A stretch of DNA of 64,000 bases from Sinomonas susongensis (GTDB taxonomy: Bacteria; Actinomycetota; Actinomycetes; Actinomycetales; Micrococcaceae): the NCBI RefSeq assembly GCF_005877005.1, contig NZ_SSNH01000002.1:186001-250000 (forward strand), in the 5' to 3' direction. Each line of letters opens with the position of its first letter. Position 1 is the first letter of the stretch. Below are positions 29,302-37,810 of this stretch, in pieces. The position numbers were made by a program, and so were the translations under genes. Under the pieces are notes generated by a model. That model saw only the letters and a list, made by a program, of their open reading frames with translations, made no database searches and was not told where the DNA came from.

Positions 29302-29970
29302 TCAGGCGCGGACGCTGGACTCCGCGGCAGCCCGGAGTGCTTCGATCGCCGCGGCCGGATCCTCCGCGCCGTAGACCGCAGATCCGGCGACGAACACGTC
29401 CGCTCCAGCCTCGGCGGCACGCTCGATCGTCGACGAGGAGATCCCGCCGTCGACCTGGATCGCGACCTTGGCACCGCTCCCGTCGACGGCCGCGCGCGCC
29501 TTTCGGATCTTCGGAAGCGTCAGGTCGAGGAAGGCCTGGCCGCCGAAGCCGGGCTCGACCGTCATCACGAGGAGCATGTCGATCTCGCCGAGCATGTCGA
29601 GGTAGGGCTCGACGGCGGTCGTCGGCCGGAGCGCCATGCCCGCCTTGGACCCACGGGCCCTGAGCTCCCGGGCGAGTTTGATCGGTGCGATCGCAGCCTC
29701 CGCGTGGAATGTGACGGAGGCGAGGCCGAGATCCGCGTACACGGGGGCCCAGCGGTCGGCGTCGGCGATCATGAGGTGCGCGTCGATCGGGAGGGGGCTC
29801 ACGGCCTGGAGCCGCTCGACAACGGGCAGCCCCAGAGTGAGATTCGGCACGAAGTGGTTGTCCATGACGTCGACGTGCACGGCGTCCGCCGTCGCGATGC
29901 GCGAGAGCTCTGCCTGCAGGTTCGCGAAGTCGGCGGACAGGATGCTCGGGTGGATGCTGCAGCGGCTCAC
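29302..29970 (-). CDS. rpe: Ribulose-phosphate 3-epimerase
   Basis: Interconverts ribulose 5-phosphate and xylulose 5-phosphate. The 222-residue barrel has [29 protein letters not shown] (metal His/Asp), [25 protein letters not shown] and [12 protein letters not shown]. The GTG overlaps the rsmB stop by 4 nt. Last gene of the def-fmt-rsmB-rpe run; the rib riboswitch follows about 136 bp later. Confidence 0.97.
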   Translation of the reverse strand: MSRCSIHPSILSADFANLQAELSRIATADAVHVDVMDNHFVPNLTLGLPVVERLQAVSPLPIDAHLMIADADRWAPVYADLGLASVTFHAEAAIAPIKLARELRARGSKAGMALRPTTAVEPYLDMLGEIDMLLVMTVEPGFGGQAFLDLTLPKIRKARAAVDGSGAKVAIQVDGGISSSTIERAAEAGADVFVAGSAVYGAEDPAAAIEALRAAAESSVRA

Positions 29971-31514
29971 TCAGGACTCCTTGCTGGGTGCGTCGGTCGG
30001 CGCGCCGGGCCGCGGCGCTTGCGGAAGAGGGCGAGGAACATGGCGTCCGTTCCGTGGAGGTGGGGCCAGAGCTGCGCAGTCCCCTCATGGCCGGCGCCGA
30101 GCGGGCGGAGTGCAACGGCGTCGAGGGCCTCACCGGCGTCGAGCTCCTCGACGTCGGAGCGGCGGCGCAGCGCGTCCTGGACGACGGCAATCGTCTCGGC
30201 CGGATGCGGAGAGCAGGTGACGTAGCCGACGACGCCGCCGGGAGCAGCGGCGTCGATCGCCGCGTCGAGAAGCTCGCGCTGGAGCGGCGCGAGTTCGGCG
30301 ACGTCCCCGGGCGTCCGCCGCCAGCGTGATTCCGGGCGGCGCCGCAGCGCACCGAGCCCGCTGCACGGCACGTCCGCGATGACGCGGGTGAAGGTGCCGT
30401 GGAGCTCGGGGGCGAGCGTGCGGCCGTCACCAGTACGCACGGCCCACGCCTCGGCGGGCACCGGCCGCAACGCCTGCCGGACGAGTTCCGCGCGGTGCTC
30501 GGCGGGTTCATTGGCGAGCAGGGCCGCGCCGCGCTGGGCCGCGAGGGCGCCGAGGAGCGCGGCCTTGCCTCCCGGTCCGGCGCACAGATCGAGCCAACGC
30601 TCGCCCGAGCCGGACGCCAGGGCGCCCTCCTCGACCGGCGCGGCCGCGACGGCACGGGCAACCAGCTGCGAGCCGACGTCCTGTACGCGGATCGTTCCGC
30701 TCCTCACCGAGGACCACCGGCCCAGGTCGCCGCCCGCGGAGAGCGCCGAGCCCTCGACGAGGTCACCGGCCGTTGCCCCCTGCTCGAGCGCCTCCTCGAG
30801 GTCACCGATCCCGGGGAGGGCCACGAGGTTGACGACCGGGGCGGCGTTGTCGGCCTCGAGCAGCGCACCGATCTCCGAGACGGGGCGTCCGTGGGCCACG
30901 AGGGACTGGCGAAGCGCGCGAACGATCCAGACGGGGTGCGCCTGGCGAATCGCTGCTGCCTCGGTGTCGTCTGCCGTGGCCGTCAGCTCGTCGAGCCACT
31001 CGTCAAGGCTCCGCTCGCTCGCCCGTCGGAGCACGGCATTCACGAGGGCTCCGGGGCCAGCCCCCACCACAGCACGGGTCAGGGCGACAGTCTGGTTGAG
31101 TGCCGCGTGCGGAGGGACGCGCATCGCGAGGAGCTGATGGGCTCCGAGACGCAGGACGTCGAGCACCGCCGGGTCCAGGCGGTCGAGCGGGCGGTCAACA
31201 CATCGGGCGAGAATCGCGTCGTACATCCCCTGCCCGCGGAGCGCACCATACGCAAGCTCCGTCGCGAAGCCCGCGTCGCGCCGGTCGAGGCGGTGGTGCC
31301 GGATGCGCGCGGGCAGGACGAGATTCGCGTAGGCGTCGTCGCGCGAGACCGCGCGGAGCACCTCGAACGCGACGAGCCGGGCAGGGTCTGCCGTGCGGGA
31401 GCGCTCACTCGGGGCCTGCTGGCTGAAGCGCCTCGGGGCGGCTCCGCCCCGATTGCGCTCGCGGCCCTGATCATTCCGGCGTCCGTCCCTCGACCCCATG
31501 CCCCCCGCAGTCAC
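29967..31514 (-). CDS. rsmB: 16S rRNA (cytosine-C5) methyltransferase
   Basis: Methylates C967 (E. coli numbering) of 16S rRNA using SAM. The 515 residues comprise an N-terminal NusB-like RNA-binding domain ([20 protein letters not shown]) and a C-terminal MTase with the SAM motif [16 protein letters not shown], motif [20 protein letters not shown] (release Cys) and motif [13 protein letters not shown] (catalytic Cys). The GTG overlaps the fmt stop and has GAGG upstream; an ATG five codons inside is possible. The frame is open much further upstream, but that overlaps fmt. Confidence 0.95.
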   Translation of the reverse strand: MTAGGMGSRDGRRNDQGRERNRGGAAPRRFSQQAPSERSRTADPARLVAFEVLRAVSRDDAYANLVLPARIRHHRLDRRDAGFATELAYGALRGQGMYDAILARCVDRPLDRLDPAVLDVLRLGAHQLLAMRVPPHAALNQTVALTRAVVGAGPGALVNAVLRRASERSLDEWLDELTATADDTEAAAIRQAHPVWIVRALRQSLVAHGRPVSEIGALLEADNAAPVVNLVALPGIGDLEEALEQGATAGDLVEGSALSAGGDLGRWSSVRSGTIRVQDVGSQLVARAVAAAPVEEGALASGSGERWLDLCAGPGGKAALLGALAAQRGAALLANEPAEHRAELVRQALRPVPAEAWAVRTGDGRTLAPELHGTFTRVIADVPCSGLGALRRRPESRWRRTPGDVAELAPLQRELLDAAIDAAAPGGVVGYVTCSPHPAETIAVVQDALRRRSDVEELDAGEALDAVALRPLGAGHEGTAQLWPHLHGTDAMFLALFRKRRGPARRPTHPARSPE

Positions 31515-32449
31515 TCGAACCTCATTCCGCCGGCGTTCCACGCACCGCGGGCCCACTCGGCCGCGGCCATCATCTTCTTCCCGGCGGGCTGGACGCGGAC
31601 AAGCTCGAGTGCGTGCGTAGCCGTCCCGACGAGGAGCGCCTTGCCGTCCCACGAGAGGACGCCCGACGGGAGTCCTTCGACGTCGGGGCGCAGCCGTGGG
31701 GGCTCGAGCTTGAAGCGCTGGCCAGCCAGGACGGTCCATGCCCCGGGCTCCGGAGTCACTCCGCGCGCTCGTCGGTCGAGCGCCCGAGCCGGCTGCCTCC
31801 AGTCGAGCCGCCCATCGTCGAGGGAGAGCTTGGGGGCATAGCTCGGCTCCCCTTCCTGCGGGCGCGGCACGAGGCTCTGGTCCTCGATTCCCTCGAGCGT
31901 CCGCAGCAGCAGGCCTGCACCCCTCTCCGCGAGTTCGGCGAGCAGCTCCCCCGCCGTCGCATCCGGGCGCGGCGTCATCGCCATGGTTCCGTAGACGGGA
32001 CCCGTGTCGAGGCCCTCCTCGAGCCGGAAGGTCGAAGCACCGACCACGTCGTCGCCGTGGATGACCGAGTGCTGCACCGGTGCGGCACCGCGCCACGCCG
32101 GAAGGAGGGAGAAGTGCAGGTTCACCCAGCCGCGTCTCGGCACCTCGAGTGCTGCGGGGGGAACGAGGCCCCCGAACGCGACGATCGCCGCTACATCCGG
32201 GGCGAGCGATGCGAGCTCGGAGGTGACTTCGGCGGTGATCCGCGTGGCCTTGACGATGGGCAGGCCGAGCTCCGCGGCGCGGACCGCGACGGGCGACGGC
32301 GTGAGCACCCGCTTTCGGCCGACCGGCGCATCCGGGCGGGTCAGGACCCCGACGAGCTCGAAGCTGCCGTCTGCCACTCCGTCTTCGCCGGCAATGCGGT
32401 CAAGGGACGGGACCGCAACAGCCGGCGTCCCTGCGAAGAGGACCCTCAC
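31511..32449 (-). CDS. fmt: Methionyl-tRNA formyltransferase
   Basis: Formylates initiator Met-tRNA using 10-formyl-THF. The 312 residues contain MRVLFAGTPAVAVPSLDRI, AIVAFGGLVPPAALEV, the catalytic Asn-less Actinobacteria-like block NLHFSLLPAWRGAAPVQHSV with the His and Asp of HGDDVVGAS, and a C-terminal OB-like domain. The GTG overlaps the def stop by 4 nt (GTGA), with GGGAG upstream. Paired with def, which later removes the formyl group. Confidence 0.97.
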   Translation of the reverse strand: MRVLFAGTPAVAVPSLDRIAGEDGVADGSFELVGVLTRPDAPVGRKRVLTPSPVAVRAAELGLPIVKATRITAEVTSELASLAPDVAAIVAFGGLVPPAALEVPRRGWVNLHFSLLPAWRGAAPVQHSVIHGDDVVGASTFRLEEGLDTGPVYGTMAMTPRPDATAGELLAELAERGAGLLLRTLEGIEDQSLVPRPQEGEPSYAPKLSLDDGRLDWRQPARALDRRARGVTPEPGAWTVLAGQRFKLEPPRLRPDVEGLPSGVLSWDGKALLVGTATHALELVRVQPAGKKMMAAAEWARGAWNAGGMRFE

Positions 32450-33054
32450 GCGGTCGCTCCCGACGCGGCGCCGCCGAAGGAAGCTCCCCCTCCGAAGGAG
32501 GCTCCCCTGCCGAACGCGGAACCGACGTGGCCGGCGCGCCTTGTGACCGTCTCGCTCGCGACGCTCGAGTAGTCGAGGGCCCGGATGGCCCGCTGCGCCG
32601 CCCGGCGGTCATCCCCCTCGAGCCGGTCGACGAACAGCACGCCGTCCAAGTGGTCGGTCTCGTGCTGGAAAGCCCTCGCCAGCATCCCTTCCGCCGCGAT
32701 CTCCACCGGGTTCCCGTGCACGTCATAGCCGCGGGCGCGTGCAGCGCGGCGGCGTCGGACGGGGAACGCCACGCCCGGGATGCTCAGGCATCCCTCGACG
32801 ACATCCTCCTGGAAGTCGTCGGAGAGCGTGAGGACCGGGTTCACCAGATGCCCCCGCTGTCCGTCGATCTGGTACGTGAACACCCTCTGGCCGACACCGA
32901 TCTGGGGAGCGGCAAGGCCTGCCCCGTCGACGTCCTCCATCGTCTCCATCATGTCCGCGACGAGACGCTCGAGTTCGGGCCCGAATTCGGTCACAGGGTC
33001 CGCGGGCGTGCGCAGCACGGGGTCGCCGATGATCCGGATGGGCAGGATGGCCAT
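32446..33054 (-). CDS. def: Peptide deformylase
   Basis: Removes formyl from nascent proteins. The 202 residues contain the three family motifs GAGLAAPQIG, EGCLSIPG (Cys89) and QHETDHLDG (His131, Glu132, His135). The C-terminal ~35 residues form a Gly/Ala-rich tail with two FGGGAS/FGGAAS-like repeats, longer than usual and likely disordered. The ATG has only AAAGG about 11 nt upstream. First gene of the def-fmt-rsmB-rpe unit. Confidence 0.97.
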   Translation of the reverse strand: MAILPIRIIGDPVLRTPADPVTEFGPELERLVADMMETMEDVDGAGLAAPQIGVGQRVFTYQIDGQRGHLVNPVLTLSDDFQEDVVEGCLSIPGVAFPVRRRRAARARGYDVHGNPVEIAAEGMLARAFQHETDHLDGVLFVDRLEGDDRRAAQRAIRALDYSSVASETVTRRAGHVGSAFGRGASFGGGASFGGAASGATA

Positions 33055-33120
33055 GGCGCAGGCAGCCTTTCGGTACGGTGGAGGACCGGGGTCAATACAG
33101 GTGGGGGACTCGGGGCAAGT

Positions 33121-34035
33121 CTAGTCGCCGGCGCCCTGCACCGACGGGGGAGCCGCCGCCGGGGTCGGGTCAGCCGGCAGCTGGACGCGCGGAGGCGGCG
33201 GGGGCAGCGGCAGTAGGGTCCGACCGGCGGCGGCGACCTCGACGCGGGCCTCCCAGACGCGCCGGAGTCCGCAGAAGGTGACCCAGTGGTGCCGGCGGAC
33301 GTCCGGATTGACCCGGACAGCCGCGAACTCCGTCTCGCCTACAGCGACGGCGATGAGCAGCGGGTCCTCCCCGTACTTCCACGGCTCCCACTCTCCCGCC
33401 GCGGGGTCGACGACGCTCTCTTCGGCCTTCATGCCGGCAACGAGCTGCATCGCCACCTTCTCGTCCGGCGGCTTCACGCGACCGTCACGGGTCGTGCCCT
33501 TCGTCTTGTAGTCGACGAGGCAGATCCTCCCGTTGATGCGCGCCACGAGATCCAGGGTTCCCGCGTAGCCGAGTGACGTGTTCCACACCGTCTGCTCGGC
33601 GGCGATCGGCTCCACTCCGAAGCTCTCCCACCATCGTTCGACGCTCAGCGCGAAGCCCTCCTCATCATGGGCGCGGAGGAGTTCGCGTGCCTCGGCCAGC
33701 TGATGCGGGCGACCCAGTTCACGGAGGGCAAGCTGCTCCGCGAACGAGTGGACGCGGTCGCCACGCTGGGCGGCCGACCGCGCGTACTCCTCCGAGGCGT
33801 CGACCGCCGTTCGCACGAGCTGCCGGATCCGCGCAGGGCTGTCGAGCGCCGTGCGGAGTTCGGGGTGATCGGCGAGGTGCCGCGCCGCCGTATAACTGCG
33901 CCAGCCGTCCAGATCGAGCGGCTGCTGGGCGATGACGGTCGTGATGGAGGGGACGCTCGGATCTGCAGTGAGCGAGCGCCGGTACATCCTGCCGAGGCCG
34001 TCGGGAGACTGTACGGCAAGGCCGGGAACTGTCAT
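33121..34035 (-). CDS. PD-(D/E)XK nuclease-like protein (RecB/Cas4 fold)
   Basis: A 304-residue protein. The central region GYAGTLDLVARINGRICLVDYKTK has the PD-(D/E)XK core pattern: an Asp in GTLD, a beta strand, and the Asp-x-Lys pair in VDYKTK. An upstream RGDRVHSFAEQLALRELG helix could supply the further acidic residue. The C-terminus is Pro-rich. I see no helicase or Cas partner, and the gene stands alone between def and a tRNA. Whether it cuts DNA or is a domesticated fold is unknown. The ATG has weak context. Confidence 0.7.
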   Translation of the reverse strand: MTVPGLAVQSPDGLGRMYRRSLTADPSVPSITTVIAQQPLDLDGWRSYTAARHLADHPELRTALDSPARIRQLVRTAVDASEEYARSAAQRGDRVHSFAEQLALRELGRPHQLAEARELLRAHDEEGFALSVERWWESFGVEPIAAEQTVWNTSLGYAGTLDLVARINGRICLVDYKTKGTTRDGRVKPPDEKVAMQLVAGMKAEESVVDPAAGEWEPWKYGEDPLLIAVAVGETEFAAVRVNPDVRRHHWVTFCGLRRVWEARVEVAAAGRTLLPLPPPPPRVQLPADPTPAAAPPSVQGAGD

Positions 34036-34085
34036 AGGGGCACCCTTTCACACGGGTCCGACAATCACAGGCAGACGAAACAGAA

Positions 34086-34112
34086 GGACCCCTGGACGGC
34101 GTCCAGGGGTCC
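34086..34112 (-). terminator. Terminator after tRNA-Val(CAC)
   Basis: Perfect 12-bp stem GGACCCCTGGAC with a 3-nt loop, 5 bp after the tRNA 3' end, followed on the minus strand by the T-rich TTCTGTTTCGT. Confidence 0.88.
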
Positions 34113-34117
34113 AAGGG

Positions 34118-34189
34118 TGGGCGATACTGGGTTCGAACCAGTGACCTCTTCGGTGTGAACGAAGCGCGCTACCACTGCGCCAATCGCCC
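34118..34189 (-). tRNA. tRNA-Val (anticodon CAC)
   Basis: 72 nt; acceptor GGGCGAT/ATCGCCC with discriminator A, anticodon stem CTTCG/CGAAG, loop TTCACAC giving CAC, T loop GTTCGAACC. Its body is nearly identical to the tRNA-Val(GAC) copies on the other strand, apart from the anticodon arm. Confidence 0.97.
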
Positions 34190-34354
34190 GTTCGCCCGTC
34201 GCCGAGCGCTCTACGACTCTAGCCCAACGGACCGGCCGATCTCAAATCACCAGTGGGGCGCCCCGGGCGCTTGGGCCAGCGCCTCCGCGAAGAATTGCAC
34301 TGGTGTGGTTCGCACGCTCCGAGCGGCCTCCCTGCCCGCCCCGCGATTTGTGCA

Positions 34355-34383
34355 TTGACCACCGGTCCTATAGAGTCTTTATT
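34355..34383 (+). promoter_or_regulatory. Candidate promoter for the tRNA cluster
   Basis: TTGACC, a 17-bp spacer and TTTATT, 105 bp before tRNA-Gly. The surrounding stretch is unusually AT-rich for this window. The rest of the 298-bp gap between the divergent tRNA-Val(CAC) and tRNA-Gly shows nothing else. Confidence 0.5.
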
Positions 34384-34487
34384 CGTTGAAGCGCGGCCTA
34401 GTGCCCGGCCAGCAACCCGAAAAGTTCGCCCGCAGAGTTGGGTGAATGGAGCGGGTCAGGACGGCACAGTGGCAGCGCGAAGACCCT

Positions 34488-34560
<73 letters not shown>

Positions 34561-34600
34561 CGCAGGACACTGTCGGAAGCATCTTCACGGATGCCAACAC

Positions 34601-34671
34601 GGTGGGGTGGCCGAGAGGCGAGGCAGCGGCCTGCAAAGCCGTATACGCGGGTTCGAATCCCGTCCCCACCT
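34601..34671 (+). tRNA. tRNA-Cys (anticodon GCA)
   Basis: 71 nt; acceptor GGTGGGG/CCCCACC, anticodon loop CTGCAAA giving GCA, T loop GTTCGAATC, discriminator T. Only the first half of the duplicated cluster contains it. Confidence 0.98.
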
Positions 34672-34705
34672 CGGTGCAATCCTGATTCCCGGCCTACGGG
34701 ATTCC

Positions 34706-34777
34706 GGGCGATTGGCGCAGCGGTAGCGCGCTTCCCTGACACGGAAGAGGTCACTGGTTCGATCCCAGTATCGCCCA
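34706..34777 (+). tRNA. tRNA-Val (anticodon GAC), copy 1
   Basis: 72 nt; acceptor GGGCGAT/ATCGCCC, anticodon stem CTTCC/GGAAG with loop CTGACAC giving GAC, T loop GTTCGATCC, discriminator A. Identical to copy 2. Confidence 0.98.
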
Positions 34778-34801
34778 CGGAGAGGCTTCACGGCCTCCCC
34801 T

Positions 34802-34874
<73 letters not shown>

Positions 34875-34931
34875 CTGTCGCTTCCAGGACGGAAGGTGTC
34901 CCTTCGGGACCCGCTCCTGGGGGAAGCACTT

Positions 34932-35003
34932 GGGCGATTGGCGCAGCGGTAGCGCGCTTCCCTGACACGGAAGAGGTCACTGGTTCGATCCCAGTATCGC
35001 CCA
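34932..35003 (+). tRNA. tRNA-Val (anticodon GAC), copy 2
   Basis: Identical over all 72 nt to copy 1. Last gene of the cluster, directly followed by a terminator. Confidence 0.98.
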
Positions 35004-35008
35004 CTCAC

Positions 35009-35033
35009 ACGGCGCCCTGCGGGCGCCGTTTTT
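35009..35033 (+). terminator. Rho-independent terminator of the tRNA cluster
   Basis: CGGCGCCC/GGGCGCCG stem with a TGC loop followed by TTTTT, 5 bp after the last tRNA. Confidence 0.95.
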
Positions 35034-35074
35034 GCTTCGGGCGCCGTTCTTGCTTCGAGCGCCGTTCTCGCTTC
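35021..35074. repeat. Three 18-bp tandem copies of the terminator 3' half
   Basis: GGGCGCCGTTTTTGCTTC, then GGGCGCCGTTCTTGCTTC, then GAGCGCCGTTCTCGCTTC, with a decayed fourth copy (GGCGCTGTTTTCCGTAC). The unit is the right arm of the terminator plus its T-tract. The 210 bp from here to the next promoter show nothing else I can name. Confidence 0.93.
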
Positions 35075-35212
35075 GGCGCTGTTTTCCGTACGCTCCGTTT
35101 TCTGCTGAGTGCGCGTCATGAAGCAGGCGAAGCCCGCTCTCAACTACCACGTAGCCACGTGTCCGCCGCACCCAGCAGCCTCCTTCGGGAAACCCCCGAC
35201 CTCCGAAGAGAG

Positions 35213-35241
35213 TTGGATTGGGCGCGACACGTGGCTACCAT
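35213..35241 (+). promoter_or_regulatory. Candidate sigma-70-like promoter for the 32-codon gene
   Basis: TTGGAT, 17-bp spacer, TACCAT. A transcript would start near 35,248 and carry a small hairpin (GGAGC/GCTCC) just before the ribosome site of the following gene. Confidence 0.5.
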
Positions 35242-35287
35242 CATTCGTGGTGGAGCGCAGTAGCTCCCTGAGTGAAAGGAGGTGGCC

Positions 35288-35386
35288 GTGTCTTCAAGCG
35301 ACGACATCATGGACGGGGCCGGTATCAGCGTCAGGAAGCTCGACAGCATCGAGATTCTCTCCCGAATGCTCGGGGGCCAGTCCTAG
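35288..35386 (+). CDS. Uncharacterised 32-residue protein
   Basis: Starts GTG with an excellent site (AAAGGAGGTGG) and ends TAG. The peptide begins MSSSDDIMDGAGISVRKLDS and ends ILSRMLGGQS: an acidic N-terminus, then an amphipathic helix-like segment. About 84% of third positions are G or C. It has its own candidate promoter and is followed by a hairpin terminator, so it looks like a complete small transcription unit. It stands between the tRNA cluster and zapE, which converges on it. No family is known to me; a small regulatory protein or a secreted peptide are both possible, but no signal peptide is seen. Confidence 0.65.
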   Translation: MSSSDDIMDGAGISVRKLDSIEILSRMLGGQS

Positions 35387-35433
35387 AGACTTAGCCGGCG
35401 CAACGCCGGACCGACCCACGATACGTCACAGGG

Positions 35434-35465
35434 ATGCCGGTACCGCTGAGAGGCGGGACCGGCAT
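35434..35465. terminator. Stem-loop between the 32-codon gene and zapE
   Basis: ATGCCGGTACCGC pairs with GCGGGACCGGCAT (one mismatch) around a TGAGAG loop, followed by TTCTG on the plus strand. Shared by the convergent genes. Confidence 0.8.
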
Positions 35466-35499
35466 TTCTGCGTCCACGGACCGGCACTTCTGCGTTCAG
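35456..35499. repeat. 22-bp tandem duplication after zapE
   Basis: GGACCGGCATTTCTGCGTCCAC and a directly adjacent copy with three substitutions. The first copy is the right arm of the preceding hairpin; the second ends 5 bp from the zapE stop. (Shown motif exceeds the unit by none; only 22 bp per copy.). Confidence 0.9.
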
Positions 35500-35504
35500 G
35501 CGCC

Positions 35505-36647
35505 TCAGGACCGCTCGTGCGCCTGCGCCTCGCGGGCCAGGGCTGTCAGCCTGGACACCGCCCGGAAGTACTTCTTGAGATACCCGCCCGCCATCATCTC
35601 CTCCGTGAAGAGCTGGTCGAACGGAACACCTGAGGCCAGAATCGGCACGTCCTTGTCGTAGAGACGGTCCGCGAGCACGACGAAACGCAGGGCGACAGCC
35701 TGCTCCTCGATCGTGTGCACGTCCTTCCAGACGATCCCGTCGATCCCGTCGATGAGCTGCCGGTACCGGCTCGGGTGCACCCCGGCGAGGTGCTTCAGAA
35801 GGACGCCGAAGTCGTCGACGGCGACGACGCCGCCGTCGAACTCGGCGTTCATCCGCGCGTCGAGCTCGTCATTGCGCAAAGGCACCGGCGGCGCCGGCAG
35901 GCCACGGTGCCGGTAATCCTCGCCGTCGATGCGCACGACGTCGAACTGGTCGGCCAGGACCTGGATCTCGCGCTGGAAGTCGACTGCGGCGAACCTGCCT
36001 TCGCCCAGCGCGCCCGGAAGCGTGTTCGACGTCGCGGCGAGCTTGACGCCGGCGTCGGCGAGCTCGCGCATGAGCCTCGACATGAGCACCGTGTCGCCCG
36101 GGTCATCGAGTTCGAACTCGTCGATGCAGACGAGCCGGTAGGAGCTCAGGGCCTCGACCGTCTTCCGGAACGACAGTGCTCCGACGAGGTTTGTGTACTC
36201 GACGAACGTGCCGAAGGCCTTGGGGCCGGGCGAGGTGTGCCAGAGCGAGGCGAGGAGGTGGGTCTTGCCGACTCCGAACCCGCCGTCGAGGTAGATGCCG
36301 GCGCGCGCCTTGGGCTTGCTCCCGTTTCCGCCGAAGAGCTTCGAGAAGAGCCCCCCGCCGCTGCGTCCGCCGTCGATGGACGCGCCGAAGTCCTGGAGCG
36401 ACCTGACGGCCGCCGCCTGCGAGGGCTGCGCGGGGTCGGGCCGGTAGCTCTCGAACGACACCTCACCGAAGCGCGACGATGGATGGAGGCCTGCGAGGAG
36501 CTCGTCCACGGACACTCTGGGCGTGCGGGTGGTCAGGTGTGCGACAGTCGCCAAGGAATCCGTCCGTCTCGGGCCCTGAGGGGCATACATCGGCATGTGG
36601 GGCAGTGGCAAGGATATCGCGCGGCCGGACGTCATGTTGCGCCCCAT
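35505..36647 (-). CDS. zapE: Cell division protein ZapE (AFG1-like ATPase)
   Basis: P-loop ATPase of the AFG1/LACE1 family; E. coli ZapE acts at the division ring. The 380 residues show VSFESYRPDPAQPSQ, Walker A YLDGGFGVGKTHLLASLW, Walker B VCIDEFELDDPGDT, sensor region AATSNTLPGALGEGR and a C-terminal FRAVSRLTALAR. The start is uncertain: ATGs at residues 1, 5, 18 and 20 are all possible, and the one at residue 5 has GGGGCG upstream. Divergent from the rhodanese gene, convergent with the 32-codon gene. Confidence 0.92.
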   Translation of the reverse strand: MGRNMTSGRAISLPLPHMPMYAPQGPRRTDSLATVAHLTTRTPRVSVDELLAGLHPSSRFGEVSFESYRPDPAQPSQAAAVRSLQDFGASIDGGRSGGGLFSKLFGGNGSKPKARAGIYLDGGFGVGKTHLLASLWHTSPGPKAFGTFVEYTNLVGALSFRKTVEALSSYRLVCIDEFELDDPGDTVLMSRLMRELADAGVKLAATSNTLPGALGEGRFAAVDFQREIQVLADQFDVVRIDGEDYRHRGLPAPPVPLRNDELDARMNAEFDGGVVAVDDFGVLLKHLAGVHPSRYRQLIDGIDGIVWKDVHTIEEQAVALRFVVLADRLYDKDVPILASGVPFDQLFTEEMMAGGYLKKYFRAVSRLTALAREAQAHERS

Positions 36648-36766
36648 GACAACGGGCGACGACGACCCTCACGGTCGCGGCTGCCGCTGACTACGCTGGA
36701 AGGGACATTTCAGGGGCGTGCGTCCATGCCGCGCGTCCTTGGCTCAGCCGAGCGAAAGGCCATGCC

Positions 36767-37681
36767 ATGAGCTACCCTCTCGACACGAACGAGAAGTTCG
36801 CTGCCTACGCCCACCCCGAGCGCCTCGTCTCGACGGAGTGGCTCGCCGCCCAGCTCGCCGACGGCGCGCTCGAGGGCGGCCAGCTCGCCGTCGTCGAATC
36901 CGACGAGGACGTCCTCCTCTACGAGACGGGCCACATCCCCGGTGCCGTGAAGATCGACTGGCACACGGACCTCAACGACGAGGTGGCGCGCGACTACGTC
37001 GACGGCCCCGCTTTCGCGAAGCTCCTCGCCTCGAAGGGCATCTCCCGCGACACGACCGTCGTCATCTATGGCGACAAGTCGAACTGGTGGGCGGCCTACG
37101 CGCTCTGGGTGTTCACCCTCTTCGGCCACGAGGACGTCCGCCTCCTCGACGGCGGCCGCGACAAGTGGATCGCCGAAGGCCGCGAGCTCACCACCGACGT
37201 GCCGACCCCCATCGAGGGCGACTATCCCGTCGTCGAGCGCAACGACGCCCCGATCCGTGCCTTCAAGGACGACGTCCTCGCCCATCTGGGCAAGCCGCTC
37301 ATCGACGTCCGTTCCGCGGACGAGTACACGGGCCGGCGCACGCACATGCCCGCCTACCCTGAGGAAGGCGCGCTTCGCGGCGGCCACATTCCGACGGCCG
37401 CCTCGATCCCGTGGGCCCGGGCGGCCGCGGAGGACGGAACGTACAAGTCGCGTCAGGAGCTCGAGGACCTGTACCTCGGCGAGGCCGGACTGACTGCCGG
37501 CGACGAGGTCGTTGCCTACTGCCGCATCGGCGAGCGTTCGAGCCACACCTGGTTCGCCCTCAAGTACCTGCTGGGCTTCGACAACGTCCGCAACTACGAC
37601 GGCTCGTGGACCGAGTGGGGCAACGCTGTGCGGGTTCCGATCGTGAAGGGCGAGGACCGCGGGACCTGGCCGCTCTCCTAG
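36767..37681 (+). CDS. sseA: Thiosulfate/3-mercaptopyruvate sulfurtransferase (rhodanese)
   Basis: Transfers sulfane sulfur to an acceptor. Two rhodanese domains in 304 residues: the inactive N-terminal domain ([28 protein letters not shown]) and the active C-terminal domain ([24 protein letters not shown]) with the persulfide Cys in [18 protein letters not shown] with AAAGG 7 nt upstream. Followed by a GC hairpin and then sufE, a conserved sulfur-metabolism pairing. Confidence 0.96.
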   Translation: MSYPLDTNEKFAAYAHPERLVSTEWLAAQLADGALEGGQLAVVESDEDVLLYETGHIPGAVKIDWHTDLNDEVARDYVDGPAFAKLLASKGISRDTTVVIYGDKSNWWAAYALWVFTLFGHEDVRLLDGGRDKWIAEGRELTTDVPTPIEGDYPVVERNDAPIRAFKDDVLAHLGKPLIDVRSADEYTGRRTHMPAYPEEGALRGGHIPTAASIPWARAAAEDGTYKSRQELEDLYLGEAGLTAGDEVVAYCRIGERSSHTWFALKYLLGFDNVRNYDGSWTEWGNAVRVPIVKGEDRGTWPLS

Positions 37682-37696
37682 CCAACGACCTGGCGC

Positions 37697-37719
37697 GGCG
37701 GCCCCGCCAGGGGGCCGCC
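37697..37719 (+). terminator. Stem-loop after sseA
   Basis: GGCGGCCCC/GGGGCCGCC with a 5-nt loop, 16 bp after the stop; no T-tract. TAGTCT near 37,741 may be the -10 for sufE. Confidence 0.65.
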
Positions 37720-37810
37720 ACGCCCTCCTGTCGCCCGGCGTAGTCTGGTTGGAGCAGCCGAGCCGATGAGCCCAACCAGTCGGATCGGCCAGGCAGAGTC
37801 TGGAAGGAAC

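Noticed and set aside
34036-34260. Genomic island integrated at tRNA-Val(CAC)
   Set aside because: No integrase, no direct repeat of the tRNA 3' end and no change in base composition.
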